The position numbers and the translations under genes are program-made. A stretch of DNA of 51,330 nucleotides from UBA3305 sp002373555 (GTDB taxonomy: Bacteria > Bacillota > Clostridia > Lachnospirales > Lachnospiraceae), in the NCBI GenBank assembly GCA_946612455.1, contig CAMOER010000019.1:1-51330 (forward strand), read 5' to 3'. The notes under the pieces are model-generated. The model was not told where the DNA came from. It was given only the letters and a program-made list of their open reading frames with translations, and did no database searches. This document shows positions 1 to 9,080 of this stretch, in pieces; positions within the stretch are counted from its first letter, which is position 1; each line of letters opens with the position of its first letter.

Positions 1-2871
1 ATTATTTAAAGCTGCAAGAGCGTCAGCTTCATTGTCGAATTGCAGATATGAGTCACCGGAGTTTCTGTCCATACTGGACGACCGGTCCATAATGAACAGC
101 ACGTTCGATTTTTTTGATTTGGTATACTCGCTGCTCCGGGGGGTCACATTCAGAGCCAGCGTATAGGTTCCGTCTTTATTATCAGCCAGAACTTTGGAAG
201 CATCCGGAGCGCCGTTTTCAGCGACAAAGTCCTCCACAGTCGGTATTTCCGCAGCTGCCCGGCTGCTTCTCAGATTTACATTGGGAGCGTCAGCCGCCAT
301 ACGGCGATCGTGCGCCTCATGCCCGATGAAAGTACCGATATCGGAAAAGCTGTTCTGCGTATATTCGAATTCGACGATTCGGCCATCTGCATCTGTCTCG
401 GTCGTTATCTCGCTGATCAACTCAATACTGCCGTCGGTAAAGTGGGATACACCGGGAATGCGCTCGATGTTTCCCTCTACGCCAAGGCCATCAACATACC
501 GGATATCGACCTGTACCGGCGTCTTCGGCTCGATTTCCCGACCTTCGTACATAAGCGTTACATGGAAGAAACGCGCCTGGTCCATACTGACCGGCAGAAC
601 ATGCTGAATGGAATCCGGATCCACGCCTTTCCTGAGCAGCTCCTGTTCCTCAAAATAATCTCTGTTGACCTCCTTCAGGGTCCTGGCTACGCACTCCACA
701 AATGCATCAAATCTCTGGTCGATCTCCTCAGCCACAAGCCACGTTCCAACGGGAATCCCGGCTGTGTCATCGTATCTTACCGTGATGCAGAAAGTATTTC
801 CATCCACAGTCAGTACATCCGTACTGATCTGGTGATCCGTCACGCTGATCGCGAACTGATCCCCGTTCTTCATGGTGACAGTCAGTTTTTCTTCACTTGT
901 GAATGGATGCAGACTGATCAAAGCCCAGTCTCCCGCCTTCACCTGACAGTTATTGATTGCTGCACGCTGTTCTTCCGTCAGTTCCCGTGAATACTGTACA
1001 GTCAGGCCGCGTTTTTCCCTGATCTGTCCGACTGTTGTGTCTGTATCTGCTTTACTGATATCCACAAGATCGGGATCACTGAATTCAACAGCTGCGATAT
1101 CCGCCAGGAACTCTCTTGTCGCATCAGAAACAGATACTCCTTCGAGCGTAAGCGGAGCCGCCGTTTCATTGCCTTCAGGCAGAGTCAGTTCATCAGGTTC
1201 GGCAGCTATTCCCAGCACTTCCAGCAGTTCACCCAGGGTGACAAATCCGCCGCCCGGAATACTGCATTCAAATGTTTTCCCATCCACTGTCCAATGGAAA
1301 TCCACGGTATACACGACACCGTACACAGAGAATCCTTCCGCGGCAAAACACACTTCGTTGCCGGATTGTTCTGCGCTGACAGTCTCCGCCTCATCCTGAT
1401 CGTTAAAATGGACTACCTGAGGCGCCGCTTCTTCATTTTCCGGGATCTGCTCCCGGAGATCCTCCAGCACGATCCTGACATCCACAGCTTCCTTCGGATG
1501 GATCTCCCACCCCTGCGCGTCGACGATCGTAATATCGAAAAATCTCGCATAGGAAACCGCGCCTTCCTCGGCATCCAGCTGTTTTTCCGCATCGGAAACA
1601 TACCCGTCATAATCGCGGGAATTCTGCCGGATCTCCTTTACCTCCAGCGATGCGTCCTGCGGGATACAGGCTTTGGCGCCGCCGTTTACGATGATACGAT
1701 ATCCGTCTCCGGCAGCTTCCAGCGTTCTTTCCGAGCATGTTGAACAAACCGCCAGGATTTCGGGATCTCCCTGCCTGCGGACGTATGTAAGCGTATCTTC
1801 TGCAGTATCATTCTGCAGCTTTTCATCGATCTTGATCAAAGCAGCATCGGGATCAGAATCGGAAGAAGCAACACCTTCATCCTGATGATCGTCAATGCAG
1901 ACCAGTTCAGTATTTTCTGCATTTTCGATCAGATCATCGGAAACTGAGATCTTTACGTCTCCTTCAGGTTTTACCGGCATCCCATACGGATCGATAAAGC
2001 GGATTCGGACAGCCTTATAATCAAGGAGACCGTACGTAACGGTATCAGCCAGAACAGAATCAAATGTTTCCTGTGCAGTTTCTTCCGGTATATACTGTTC
2101 CAGATAAAGGGCTGTGCCTTCCGGAAGCACGCCTTCCGGTGCTTCGGCAGTCACCTCGATCCAAATCCCGGACTGTCCGTCTTCGATCTTCCCGGAAAGG
2201 TGAAACGCAGGATAAGGCAGCTCATCTTCTGCCGCTTCGGTTTCTTCGGCTTCCGGTGTCTCTGACGTTTCGATTTCAGAGAGATCTTCAGCCGTTTCAA
2301 TACCGGTTTCGGAATCTGTTTCATTAAAACTTTCATCGTCGTTACGTGAAGATGTCCCGGACGCAGTGCGATCCTCTTCCTCATCAGATTCTTCTGTCTC
2401 AGACAGCGCCTCACTCTCTGCATTCGGATCAACAAAACACGCAGCAGAATGAATATGTTCTTCCGTTCCGCAGATCAGCGTTTTCTCTTCCTCAAAGCAG
2501 GAATCGTCATGTGTATGTCCGGCAAGCTCCTGTTTCCTGCAGGTCAGGATGCTCTCTGTCTCATAACAATCATCCGTATGTGTATGTTCCTCGTTTTCCT
2601 CGAGTTCGCAGACCAGGATCTTTTCTTCCGTATAGCAGTCATCTGTATGTTCATGCCCTTCGACTTCCTCCTGTCCGCAGACACATTTGCTGGTCACGGA
2701 ATAACACGCCTCCGTATGGGTATGCTCTTCCATCCCGCAGTAAGTCTTGTTTTCCATTGTGATGGCCGGAAGTATCAGGGAATAGACCGTCATAAATACG
2801 ATAACGACAGCTGCCGTGAAGAACAGCCTGCGCAGTTTGAAATATCCGTTCAGTTTGTTAATAAAACGCAT
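1..2871 (-). CDS. Giant Cys/His-module, VWA-type surface protein (paralog 1, C-terminus cut by window edge)
   Basis: The reading frame is open from the ATG at 2871 to base 1 (957 codons, no stop), so the C-terminus lies outside the window. AGGAGAGG sits 9 nt before the ATG. Seen: a hydrophobic helix at about residues 16-36 ending YSLILPAITME; five Cys/His modules starting at C45, C65, C88, C111 and C134; a Glu/Ser/Thr-rich linker to about residue 220; two or three related beta-type segments with the signature SYARFFDITIVD and a GFSVYGVVYTVDF tail; then the start of a von Willebrand A domain with the MIDAS motif DRSSSM (D929, S931, S933). Two full-length paralogs follow upstream. Inferred role: membrane- or wall-anchored adhesin or sensor outside the cell. 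A C-terminal LPXTG is expected from the paralogs but not visible. No characterised homologue is recognised as a whole. Confidence 0.85.
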   Translation of the reverse strand, partial: MRFINKLNGYFKLRRLFFTAAVVIVFMTVYSLILPAITMENKTYCGMEEHTHTEACYSVTSKCVCGQEEVEGHEHTDDCYTEEKILVCELEENEEHTHTDDCYETESILTCRKQELAGHTHDDSCFEEEKTLICGTEEHIHSAACFVDPNAESEALSETEESDEEEDRTASGTSSRNDDESFNETDSETGIETAEDLSEIETSETPEAEETEAAEDELPYPAFHLSGKIEDGQSGIWIEVTAEAPEGVLPEGTALYLEQYIPEETAQETFDSVLADTVTYGLLDYKAVRIRFIDPYGMPVKPEGDVKISVSDDLIENAENTELVCIDDHQDEGVASSDSDPDAALIKIDEKLQNDTAEDTLTYVRRQGDPEILAVCSTCSERTLEAAGDGYRIIVNGGAKACIPQDASLEVKEIRQNSRDYDGYVSDAEKQLDAEEGAVSYARFFDITIVDAQGWEIHPKEAVDVRIVLEDLREQIPENEEAAPQVVHFNDQDEAETVSAEQSGNEVCFAAEGFSVYGVVYTVDFHWTVDGKTFECSIPGGGFVTLGELLEVLGIAAEPDELTLPEGNETAAPLTLEGVSVSDATREFLADIAAVEFSDPDLVDISKADTDTTVGQIREKRGLTVQYSRELTEEQRAAINNCQVKAGDWALISLHPFTSEEKLTVTMKNGDQFAISVTDHQISTDVLTVDGNTFCITVRYDDTAGIPVGTWLVAEEIDQRFDAFVECVARTLKEVNRDYFEEQELLRKGVDPDSIQHVLPVSMDQARFFHVTLMYEGREIEPKTPVQVDIRYVDGLGVEGNIERIPGVSHFTDGSIELISEITTETDADGRIVEFEYTQNSFSDIGTFIGHEAHDRRMAADAPNVNLRSSRAAAEIPTVEDFVAENGAPDASKVLADNKDGTYTLALNVTPRSSEYTKSKKSNVLFIMDRSSSMDRNSGDSYLQFDNEADALAALNN

Positions 2872-2903
2872 GGAAACCAACCTCTCCTCTTTCCTTGCTT
2901 TTC

Positions 2904-2954
2904 TTCAAATATAGAATAAATATTTGGTAAACAAATGATTATTCTATATTTGAA
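2904..2954. promoter_or_regulatory. Perfect 16-bp inverted repeat in the leader of paralog 1
   Basis: TTCAAATATAGAATAA (2904-2919) is exactly reverse-complementary to 2939-2954, with a 19-nt spacer that itself contains ATTTG...CAAAT. It lies 33-83 nt upstream of the ATG at 2871. It could be an operator or an mRNA hairpin near the ribosome site; it has no T-run in the minus direction to act as a terminator. The other two paralogs lack it. Confidence 0.7.
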
Positions 2955-3082
2955 AAGATTTTGAATTGATTATGAGAACGTGAAAAACAACAGGCTGAGG
3001 CAATTTCAGTCTGACTTTTTATATATGTAGATACTATAATGTAATACAATTTTTATATTTCTATTATGATGATACTATCCTC

Positions 3083-3109
3083 TGTCCAACAAATGTCCAA
3101 CAAATGTCC
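3083..3109 (-). promoter_or_regulatory. Tandem 11-bp direct repeats upstream of paralog 1
   Basis: TGTCC starts at 3083, 3094 and 3105, giving the unit TGTCCAACAAA at exactly 11-bp period (minus strand: TTGTTGGACAT). The same element stands upstream of the other two paralogs. An 11-bp direct-repeat period is typical of OmpR/PhoB-family response-regulator sites; that assignment is inference. The minus-strand TTGGAC of the last repeat could serve as a -35 box, with AT-rich sequence downstream. Confidence 0.6.
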
Positions 3110-3130
3110 TGCGTTCCGACAGTTCGCCTG

Positions 3131-3263
3131 ACGGGCCAGGGGCCGTTCCCTGTCCCCGCGGTCGGCCGGCCATATTCAGGGAAACAAAAAAACTCCCTCT
3201 GCCGGCAGCCTGATGTTCACGGGCAGGAGGAGTTTCCTTATCGTGCACCTGGACATGCACGAT
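3131..3263. other. GC-rich intergenic patch with short inverted repeat
   Basis: Bases 3131-3170 are strikingly GC-rich within an otherwise AT-rich spacer and contain GGGCC and GTTCCCTGTCCCC, reminiscent of REP-type sequences. At 3240-3263 ATCGTGCA and TGCACGAT form an 8-bp perfect inverted repeat with an 8-nt loop, just after the stop codon of paralog 2. The rest of the 2872-3277 gap holds only the features listed separately. Confidence 0.4.
3186..3236 (-). terminator. Intrinsic terminator after paralog 2
   Basis: On the minus strand a long, slightly imperfect stem (AAACTCCTCCTGCC against GGCAGAGGGAGTTT) is followed by seven T residues. It lies about 40 nt after the paralog 2 stop codon, so each surface gene seems to be its own transcription unit. 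Confidence 0.75.
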
Positions 3264-3277
3264 GAAAATCTGCGGAT

Positions 3278-6200
3278 TTAATTGTAACGAGCCCTGCGGA
3301 GCAGGAGAGCTCCTGCGGCAAGCGTAAAGATGGTTCCGAGAATCAGGAAAATGTCAGTTCCGGGACCGCCGGTGGCGGGAAGCTCGACGCCTGGATTATT
3401 CGCGATTCTGTAATACGTTATGTCTGAAGCTGTATCAGCGTTTACTCCGGCGCCGGTGATATTATTACCCGATGCATCATATCGTCTGATCAGTGCGCCT
3501 TCCACGATAATCCTGGCAGTCTGTGTCCAGTTTGACAGGTCCTCGGCTGAGATATCTGTGCAACTGTCGTTTTCATCTTCTTCGTAGATCGTCGAATACG
3601 TATCTGTTATGATCAGCCGGACCTCGACAGGCGATGCAAGCGGTCTGTATCCTTCCGGTGACTGCGTTTCAACCAGATAGTATTTCTCATTCTCCTTCAG
3701 CTGCTCCAAAGGATCAATCACACAGGCCGCATTTTCCGTCATATCCATTTCGGCGACCAACGTATATTCACCATCCAAACCGTCTATGGTTTCTTTGGAA
3801 GCATCTGTATTTCTGGCCGTTCGGTACAAATTGAATATCGCGCCTGTCAGTGAGTCTTCAAAACTCTCATCGGTCTTTGTAATACTGATTCCCTTGGCGA
3901 AAACATTGATCTCATGCGTATTACGGCTCGTTTCCGTACCGGCTGCGTGTCCCTGATACATGGTTCCGTAAATACCGGCATGATAATCCTTTGTGTAGGT
4001 ACCGCCCTGACCTCTTGGCAGGACAGTATAATCCGGAGAGTACAGTACAGTTAATGTGTACTTTTCCACAGGATTATACTGATCATCCTCACCGGTGCTG
4101 CTCAATACTGTTGTCTCGTGCGGCGATTGATTTACAATATCGGACTCCTCACCGGTTACGATTTCCTTACCGAGCGTAACAGCAATATTGCTGCTGTCTG
4201 CAATGCCGTATTCATGATACGGGATCACAATACCGTTTTCTTTCAGGGCTTCCGTCAGGAAATAATCCCAATCGAGAATGTCGTTATGATCCTCATCCTT
4301 TGTGATAAAACTGCTCCAATCATTTCTTGTTGTATCACCATTGGAAATACACTCCTGTATCAATTTGAAGATCAGGTCTTTCATATAAAAAGTGTTACGC
4401 GTTGAAGCAGTTGACGCCTCTGTTTCTCTGCTGTCCGTAATGTCATCCGGACGGATCGGATACCAGTTATTATCCGTGTCACCGTTTTCATAAAGCGCCG
4501 TATCCGGCAGTCCGTCTCCGTTCGTATCCAGTCCTTTGTCCTTTTTGATCACTTCCTCGATAAGAATATCATCGTATAAACGTTTCAGCTGATTCTTCGG
4601 ATCAACTTCTGTGCCAAGATAAACCGTCCATTCAGTCTCATCGTGTAAAAAACTCAATTCATTCACGTTGACAAGCGGCGTTTCCCGATTCTGTACCGGA
4701 TGGAACTTGTCCGGATTTGAAATCTGCTCCATATCTGTTGTAAGTGATATTTTATGACCCGGATTGGCGCTTGTGGAATACTGCTTCGCTTCAATCACAG
4801 CGTCTCCTGTATTGGTAGGGAGCATATTTCCGCCCAGGAGGTCTTCCTTCGCCTTAACATAGACTGAGCCGTGCCAGCCTTCGGGCGTGAACTCCTGATT
4901 CTCCCACTTGATGGTTTTGCCATCCTCCTGTACTGTTCCATAGGCTGCGGTAAGATCATCGGTCAGGTCGCCGCTCAGCGAAATATGATCACCGCTTTGC
5001 AGTGGTTTCCCGGTTATCCGATCAACAAGATAAAACGCTTCTCCCACCTTGTCTGTCACATCGCCGTACACATTGCAGGGAAGGATAAAGGTTTTCACGA
5101 TTTCCAAAAGGATGTTTTCCAGTTCATCGCCGGACTCGGCTTCAAAGAACATTCGCTTGCCATTCACGGTATCCGCAATATCATAGAGAAGCTGCGTTCC
5201 CATTTCCACATCCTTCATAGAAAGGCCGACTGTGATGAGTTTAATACCCCGGCTTTCATAGCTGTCCTTGATTTCCTTGATTCGACGAACCAGTTCCGCC
5301 GTCTGCTGCTGCAGCGTATAACTATTTGTATTGTATTGATCCGGGTCGTACCCGGCACTGGTCTTGTTTTGACTTCCGAACTGCGGCGCACCATCGGTAA
5401 TCAGGATGGCATATTTTGTGTTGGAGTTTCCCCAATCAAAATTGAGTCCATCTGTCAGGGCCTTATCCGTCCTGGTTCCTCCCATGGTGGTGTAATTGAT
5501 AGAGAGTGTATTATGATCCTGTAAACTGACAAATTCAGGATGCGAGGTCCTCACGTTGAAAGCATAGGTGTTCCAGGCAGCACGAACAATAGGAGATTCA
5601 TTGGAATTCTCCGCAATATTCAGGATTTCAAGTACCTGATTCAAGGTTTTGGCTGTGTTGTCTATACTTTGTTTCTCATAGAATGATCTAGTTATCGGCG
5701 TTCCATTTTCATAATTATCCCCACTTGAATAAATCAGATATGTCGTGGAAGCGTCCGTATTGTCAGCTCCGAAGACTGTTTTTGCATCAATTTTCCTACT
5801 GCTGCCATGACTGTTCTCGCAGGACGCATCCACTCTGTACCACGCATTTTCGCTCTGATTGAAAAACAACCTGAATACTGTCGCTTTGGTTTTAGATTCC
5901 GCAATGACATAATACTCTTCATCCGGACTCAGTCCCCATTCCTGCCAGGTATACCAGGTCGGGTTGCCCCGCCAATCCCACGCTGTTGCATTATTGATCG
6001 TCCGGATACTCTTTGTCCCGATCTCCTCTCCCGAAGCATTCTCAGCCCTCACCAGCTTCGACGGGAATAACATGGAACCGGAGACGTCAAGAATCAGCCC
6101 CAGATCAACGGTACCTGTAAACGAAGACAGTGATGATCTGGTGGTAAGGTCGACCCGGTAAATACGGTTCTCATAGTCGTAGACTTCCGCAGTCTTTTGG

Positions 6201-8623
6201 GTTGCTTCCTCATCCAGCGGAACGTTGTTGTCCTTGATCTCGTTTACCCACGCCTCTAAACTGTCGACCCTGGAAGCACCGACATAATTCGGATTCTGCT
6301 TAAAATGAGCAGTCAGGATACTTCCATTGTAGGGGATCTCCAACTGATCCGCTCCGATCTTCGCGTTGCGCCCCCCATTTGTAATTGTCACCTTATCGGC
6401 AGGAACAACCACACCATTCAGATCAAAGTAATCAAAGAGATAACGATACTGACCGCCTGCGCTCTCTTCAATCGCTTTCGCCTGCGCTCCCCAATTGTTG
6501 TTGCCGCTGTCCTTCGTTCGGGTAACAAATTGCGCGACGCCATTCTGCTCGATACCATCTTTATCCTTGCCGTAAACCAATCCCATTGTGGAATCTGCTG
6601 TCCGAACGCTAAACTGATACTTCTTGATGTCATCCTGCGTGAAAATCGTCAATCGCGTACTATTCTGAACATCTGCCCGGAACCTCGAACCGTCAAAGTA
6701 CAGATACGGCATCTCTGCACCGACTGAAGAATACCCTTCCATCGTATACGTGCCATCGCCGTTCGGGATAACGGCAATATTATTCGCACCGGACTGAATC
6801 AGAGACTCGTCATTGGCATCGATCAGCGCAATGGATTTAGACAGGTCTTCTGTCGGACGCACAAAATAGTATTCATAATTCGCATTAGCCGCATTCTGAT
6901 CTTTCTCAGTGAAAACGTAGTAGAGTCTCCATAGATACCGGCTGTCAAGGAAATCAATGTCCTCCGCACTGTTAAACCGCTCGTACGATCCATCGGACAT
7001 GAGAACATTATACTTTCCTTCATCATCAATATACGCGATCACAAAGCGCTCAGAGGCTTGAAATGCGGCGCTGTCGGTTACCTGCTGTGCATCCGTCACG
7101 GCTACCATGAATTCCTGCCCGTCCTGCATTCTCACCGTCAGGCGCTCTTCGCTCGTAAACGGCTTCAGACTGATGATCGCCCAATCACCTGCCGCGACTT
7201 CCTTCGCATTGATCTCCGCGATTTCTTCTTCCGTCATCTCTGCGGAATATTCGCATGCAAGCTCGTAATACTCCTTGATATCCAGGATGGTATTGTCATG
7301 CTTCACCTGTCCGAGCCAGACCAGCTCCGGACTGCTGAAGGTGACATCCTCAACGGCCTCCATAAATTTCTGCACTTCATCGTTCTCTGTTTCCGGATCA
7401 TCGGAAATGACCTTCAGGATGGTCAGGAGCTCCCGCAGACTGATGCCCGCACCGCCGGTAAGATTGTATTCATACGTCTGTCCGTCGACATCATAATGAA
7501 AGTCAACTGTGTAGACTACGCCGTAAACAGAGAATCCCTCAGCAGCAAAGCAAACCGTATCAAGAGGTGCATCTTCTGCCTCCTGCTCCGTATCTTCATT
7601 GCCTTCTTTATTCGCTTCTCTTTCTTCATTCACTTTTTCTTCAGCTGCAGCCTTCTCCGTCGTCAGTTCAACATCCCGGATCTCTTCCGTCTCCTCGCCG
7701 AAATGAACGATCTGCGGTGCATTCTCTTCTTCCGTATTTTCCGCCAGATCATCCAGCGTGATCACGACCTGCACGGGCTCCGCCGGCTGGATCTCATCAT
7801 CATTTTCATCAACGATCCTGATATCGAAAAATCTGGCATAGGAAACCGTTCCAGTCTCCACATCCAGTGTTTTTTCGGTATCGGAAATATATCCGTCGTA
7901 ATCGGCGGAATCGTTTTTGATTTCTGTGACAACCAGTCCGGCGCCTTCAGGGACGCCGGCGTTCTCACTGCAGGCAACAGTGATATGATAATCTTTGCCT
8001 TCTGCGGTCAAAATCTGTGCAAAAGAAGTCTCTTCAGCAGCAGTCTCCTCACCGGCCTCCTCTGCTGTGGTCTCTTCCTGTGTTTCAGCAGTTTCTTCTG
8101 CAGTACCCTCTTCCGCCGCAGCATCAGCGGCTGCTGTTTCTTCGGTGTTCTTTGTTTCCGCAGTCTCTTCCGAAGCTGTCTCTGTTTCGGGATTCACAAA
8201 GCATTCGTCTGTATGCACATGTTCTTCCTTGCCGCAGATCAGTTCTGTATTCGTTTCGAAGCATTTCTCTGTATGCGTATGACCCGGCGTTTCCTGTTTT
8301 CCGCAGGTCAGGATCTTATCAGTCTCGTAGCAGTCTTCCGTGTGAGAATGGTCGTCATTCTCTTCAAGCTCGCAGACCAGTATCTTCTCTTTGGTATAAC
8401 AGGCATCGGTGTGCTCGTGTCCTTCAGATTCTTCCTGCCCGCACACGCAGGTCTCGGTCGTTTCATAGCACGCCTCAGAATGGGTATGCTCTTCCAGCCC
8501 GCAGTAGGTTTTCCGCTCCATGGTAATGGCGGGAAGAATGAGCGAATATACAGTAGCAAATACGACAATGCAGGCTGCTGCATAAAGGATTCTTTTATAG
8601 GTAAAAAATGTTTTGATATTCAT
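3278..8623 (-). CDS. Giant Cys/His-module, VWA, CnaB, LPATG-anchored surface protein (paralog 2)
   Basis: 1781 aa from the ATG at 8623. This start matches its paralogs; an in-frame ATG at 8656 would add 11 residues without a ribosome site, and the site at 8623 is also weak. Order: membrane helix at about 12-32 ending YSLILPAITME; five modules at C41-C52, C61-C75, C84-C98, C107-C121 and C130-C141; Glu/Ala/Thr-rich linker to about 215; shared SYARFFDIRIVD and GFSVYGVVYTVDF domain; von Willebrand A domain from about 840 with DVSGSM (D846) and ITDGAP (about 1074); a calcium-type DTNGDGLPD loop (about 1360); SpaA/CnaB-like domain from about 1581, with KTD and ETQSPEGY typical of isopeptide-forming folds; LPATG at 1748-1752, hydrophobic helix and RRARYN tail. 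Known of these families: sortase anchoring to peptidoglycan and adhesion. No sortase lies in the window. Confidence 0.9.
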   Translation of the reverse strand: MNIKTFFTYKRILYAAACIVVFATVYSLILPAITMERKTYCGLEEHTHSEACYETTETCVCGQEESEGHEHTDACYTKEKILVCELEENDDHSHTEDCYETDKILTCGKQETPGHTHTEKCFETNTELICGKEEHVHTDECFVNPETETASEETAETKNTEETAAADAAAEEGTAEETAETQEETTAEEAGEETAAEETSFAQILTAEGKDYHITVACSENAGVPEGAGLVVTEIKNDSADYDGYISDTEKTLDVETGTVSYARFFDIRIVDENDDEIQPAEPVQVVITLDDLAENTEEENAPQIVHFGEETEEIRDVELTTEKAAAEEKVNEEREANKEGNEDTEQEAEDAPLDTVCFAAEGFSVYGVVYTVDFHYDVDGQTYEYNLTGGAGISLRELLTILKVISDDPETENDEVQKFMEAVEDVTFSSPELVWLGQVKHDNTILDIKEYYELACEYSAEMTEEEIAEINAKEVAAGDWAIISLKPFTSEERLTVRMQDGQEFMVAVTDAQQVTDSAAFQASERFVIAYIDDEGKYNVLMSDGSYERFNSAEDIDFLDSRYLWRLYYVFTEKDQNAANANYEYYFVRPTEDLSKSIALIDANDESLIQSGANNIAVIPNGDGTYTMEGYSSVGAEMPYLYFDGSRFRADVQNSTRLTIFTQDDIKKYQFSVRTADSTMGLVYGKDKDGIEQNGVAQFVTRTKDSGNNNWGAQAKAIEESAGGQYRYLFDYFDLNGVVVPADKVTITNGGRNAKIGADQLEIPYNGSILTAHFKQNPNYVGASRVDSLEAWVNEIKDNNVPLDEEATQKTAEVYDYENRIYRVDLTTRSSLSSFTGTVDLGLILDVSGSMLFPSKLVRAENASGEEIGTKSIRTINNATAWDWRGNPTWYTWQEWGLSPDEEYYVIAESKTKATVFRLFFNQSENAWYRVDASCENSHGSSRKIDAKTVFGADNTDASTTYLIYSSGDNYENGTPITRSFYEKQSIDNTAKTLNQVLEILNIAENSNESPIVRAAWNTYAFNVRTSHPEFVSLQDHNTLSINYTTMGGTRTDKALTDGLNFDWGNSNTKYAILITDGAPQFGSQNKTSAGYDPDQYNTNSYTLQQQTAELVRRIKEIKDSYESRGIKLITVGLSMKDVEMGTQLLYDIADTVNGKRMFFEAESGDELENILLEIVKTFILPCNVYGDVTDKVGEAFYLVDRITGKPLQSGDHISLSGDLTDDLTAAYGTVQEDGKTIKWENQEFTPEGWHGSVYVKAKEDLLGGNMLPTNTGDAVIEAKQYSTSANPGHKISLTTDMEQISNPDKFHPVQNRETPLVNVNELSFLHDETEWTVYLGTEVDPKNQLKRLYDDILIEEVIKKDKGLDTNGDGLPDTALYENGDTDNNWYPIRPDDITDSRETEASTASTRNTFYMKDLIFKLIQECISNGDTTRNDWSSFITKDEDHNDILDWDYFLTEALKENGIVIPYHEYGIADSSNIAVTLGKEIVTGEESDIVNQSPHETTVLSSTGEDDQYNPVEKYTLTVLYSPDYTVLPRGQGGTYTKDYHAGIYGTMYQGHAAGTETSRNTHEINVFAKGISITKTDESFEDSLTGAIFNLYRTARNTDASKETIDGLDGEYTLVAEMDMTENAACVIDPLEQLKENEKYYLVETQSPEGYRPLASPVEVRLIITDTYSTIYEEDENDSCTDISAEDLSNWTQTARIIVEGALIRRYDASGNNITGAGVNADTASDITYYRIANNPGVELPATGGPGTDIFLILGTIFTLAAGALLLRRARYN

Positions 8624-8687
8624 TATTGGTCTGATCTTTCCAAAGGCAAAATACAAACTGTATTAAAAGAATTTTGTTTTAATTAAG

Positions 8688-8715
8688 TCGATAGTCTGTC
8701 AATCCCGGATGTCAA
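8688..8715 (-). promoter_or_regulatory. Possible promoter of paralog 2
   Basis: On the minus strand TTGACA (8710-8715), a 16-nt spacer and TATCGA (8688-8693) form a weak sigma-A-like promoter about 65 nt upstream of the ATG. A second TTGACA at 8698-8703 has no good -10. The remaining sequence from 8657 to 9080 holds the 11-bp repeats, a terminator and no gene. Confidence 0.3.
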
Positions 8716-8810
8716 GTTCTACATAACGTGAAAAATCGGTGTATTATTATCTCTTTTCAGACTATTCAGCTAAGCATTCGAGCGCGAAATCGATTGACTG
8801 TAGCATACGC

Positions 8811-8830
8811 TGTCCAACAAATGTCCAACA
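8811..8830 (-). promoter_or_regulatory. Tandem 11-bp direct repeats upstream of paralog 2
   Basis: TGTCCAACAAATGTCCAACA: TGTCC starts at 8811 and 8822, the same 11-bp unit found upstream of paralogs 1 and 3. It lies about 190 nt upstream of the start codon at 8623. Confidence 0.6.
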
Positions 8831-8990
8831 ATCGCTGAAATCGTATCTCTACATACTTTTAGTTTCCCTTTACATCCATAGTATACGATTATCATCGTCA
8901 AATTAAGCGTCAAATGTACTGTCATTCTCTCGGCAAATCGGGGCAGCGAGCCGGTCCTTATCCCATACTCTGGTTTGTATCCTGACACTG

Positions 8991-9022
8991 AAAAAGCGGG
9001 GCAGATCAGATCTGTCCCGCTT
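8991..9022 (-). terminator. Intrinsic terminator after paralog 3
   Basis: Minus strand: AAGCGGG and CCCGCTT close a stem extended by CAGATC/GATCTG, followed by TTTTT. It lies about 60 nt past the paralog 3 stop codon. Confidence 0.85.
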
Positions 9023-9045
9023 GCTGTAATTACACTGACTCCTGT

Positions 9046-9066
9046 TGTCCAGCAAAGATCCAACAA
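9046..9066 (-). repeat. Degenerate copy of the 11-bp repeat pair
   Basis: TGTCCAGCAAAGATCCAACA keeps the 11-bp period (TGTCC at 9046, GATCC at 9057) but sits between the paralog 3 stop codon and its terminator, far from any start codon. It may be a relic or a distal site for paralog 2, whose ATG is about 430 nt away. Confidence 0.4.
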
Positions 9067-9080
9067 TACTATTTTTACAA

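Noticed and set aside
3075..3260. 61-codon minus-strand frame between paralogs 1 and 2
   Set aside because: It runs through the terminator hairpin and the 11-bp repeats and has no ribosome site.
7058..8686. 542-codon open frame on plus, antisense to paralog 2
   Set aside because: It is a mirror of the Glu/Ala-rich and Cys/His coding strand, has no ribosome site, and encodes low-complexity Phe/Leu/Cys-rich sequence. Similar plus-strand frames at 310-990, 11397-12044, 12429-13526, 15193-16401, 17281-18897 and 27427-29073 were rejected for the same reason.
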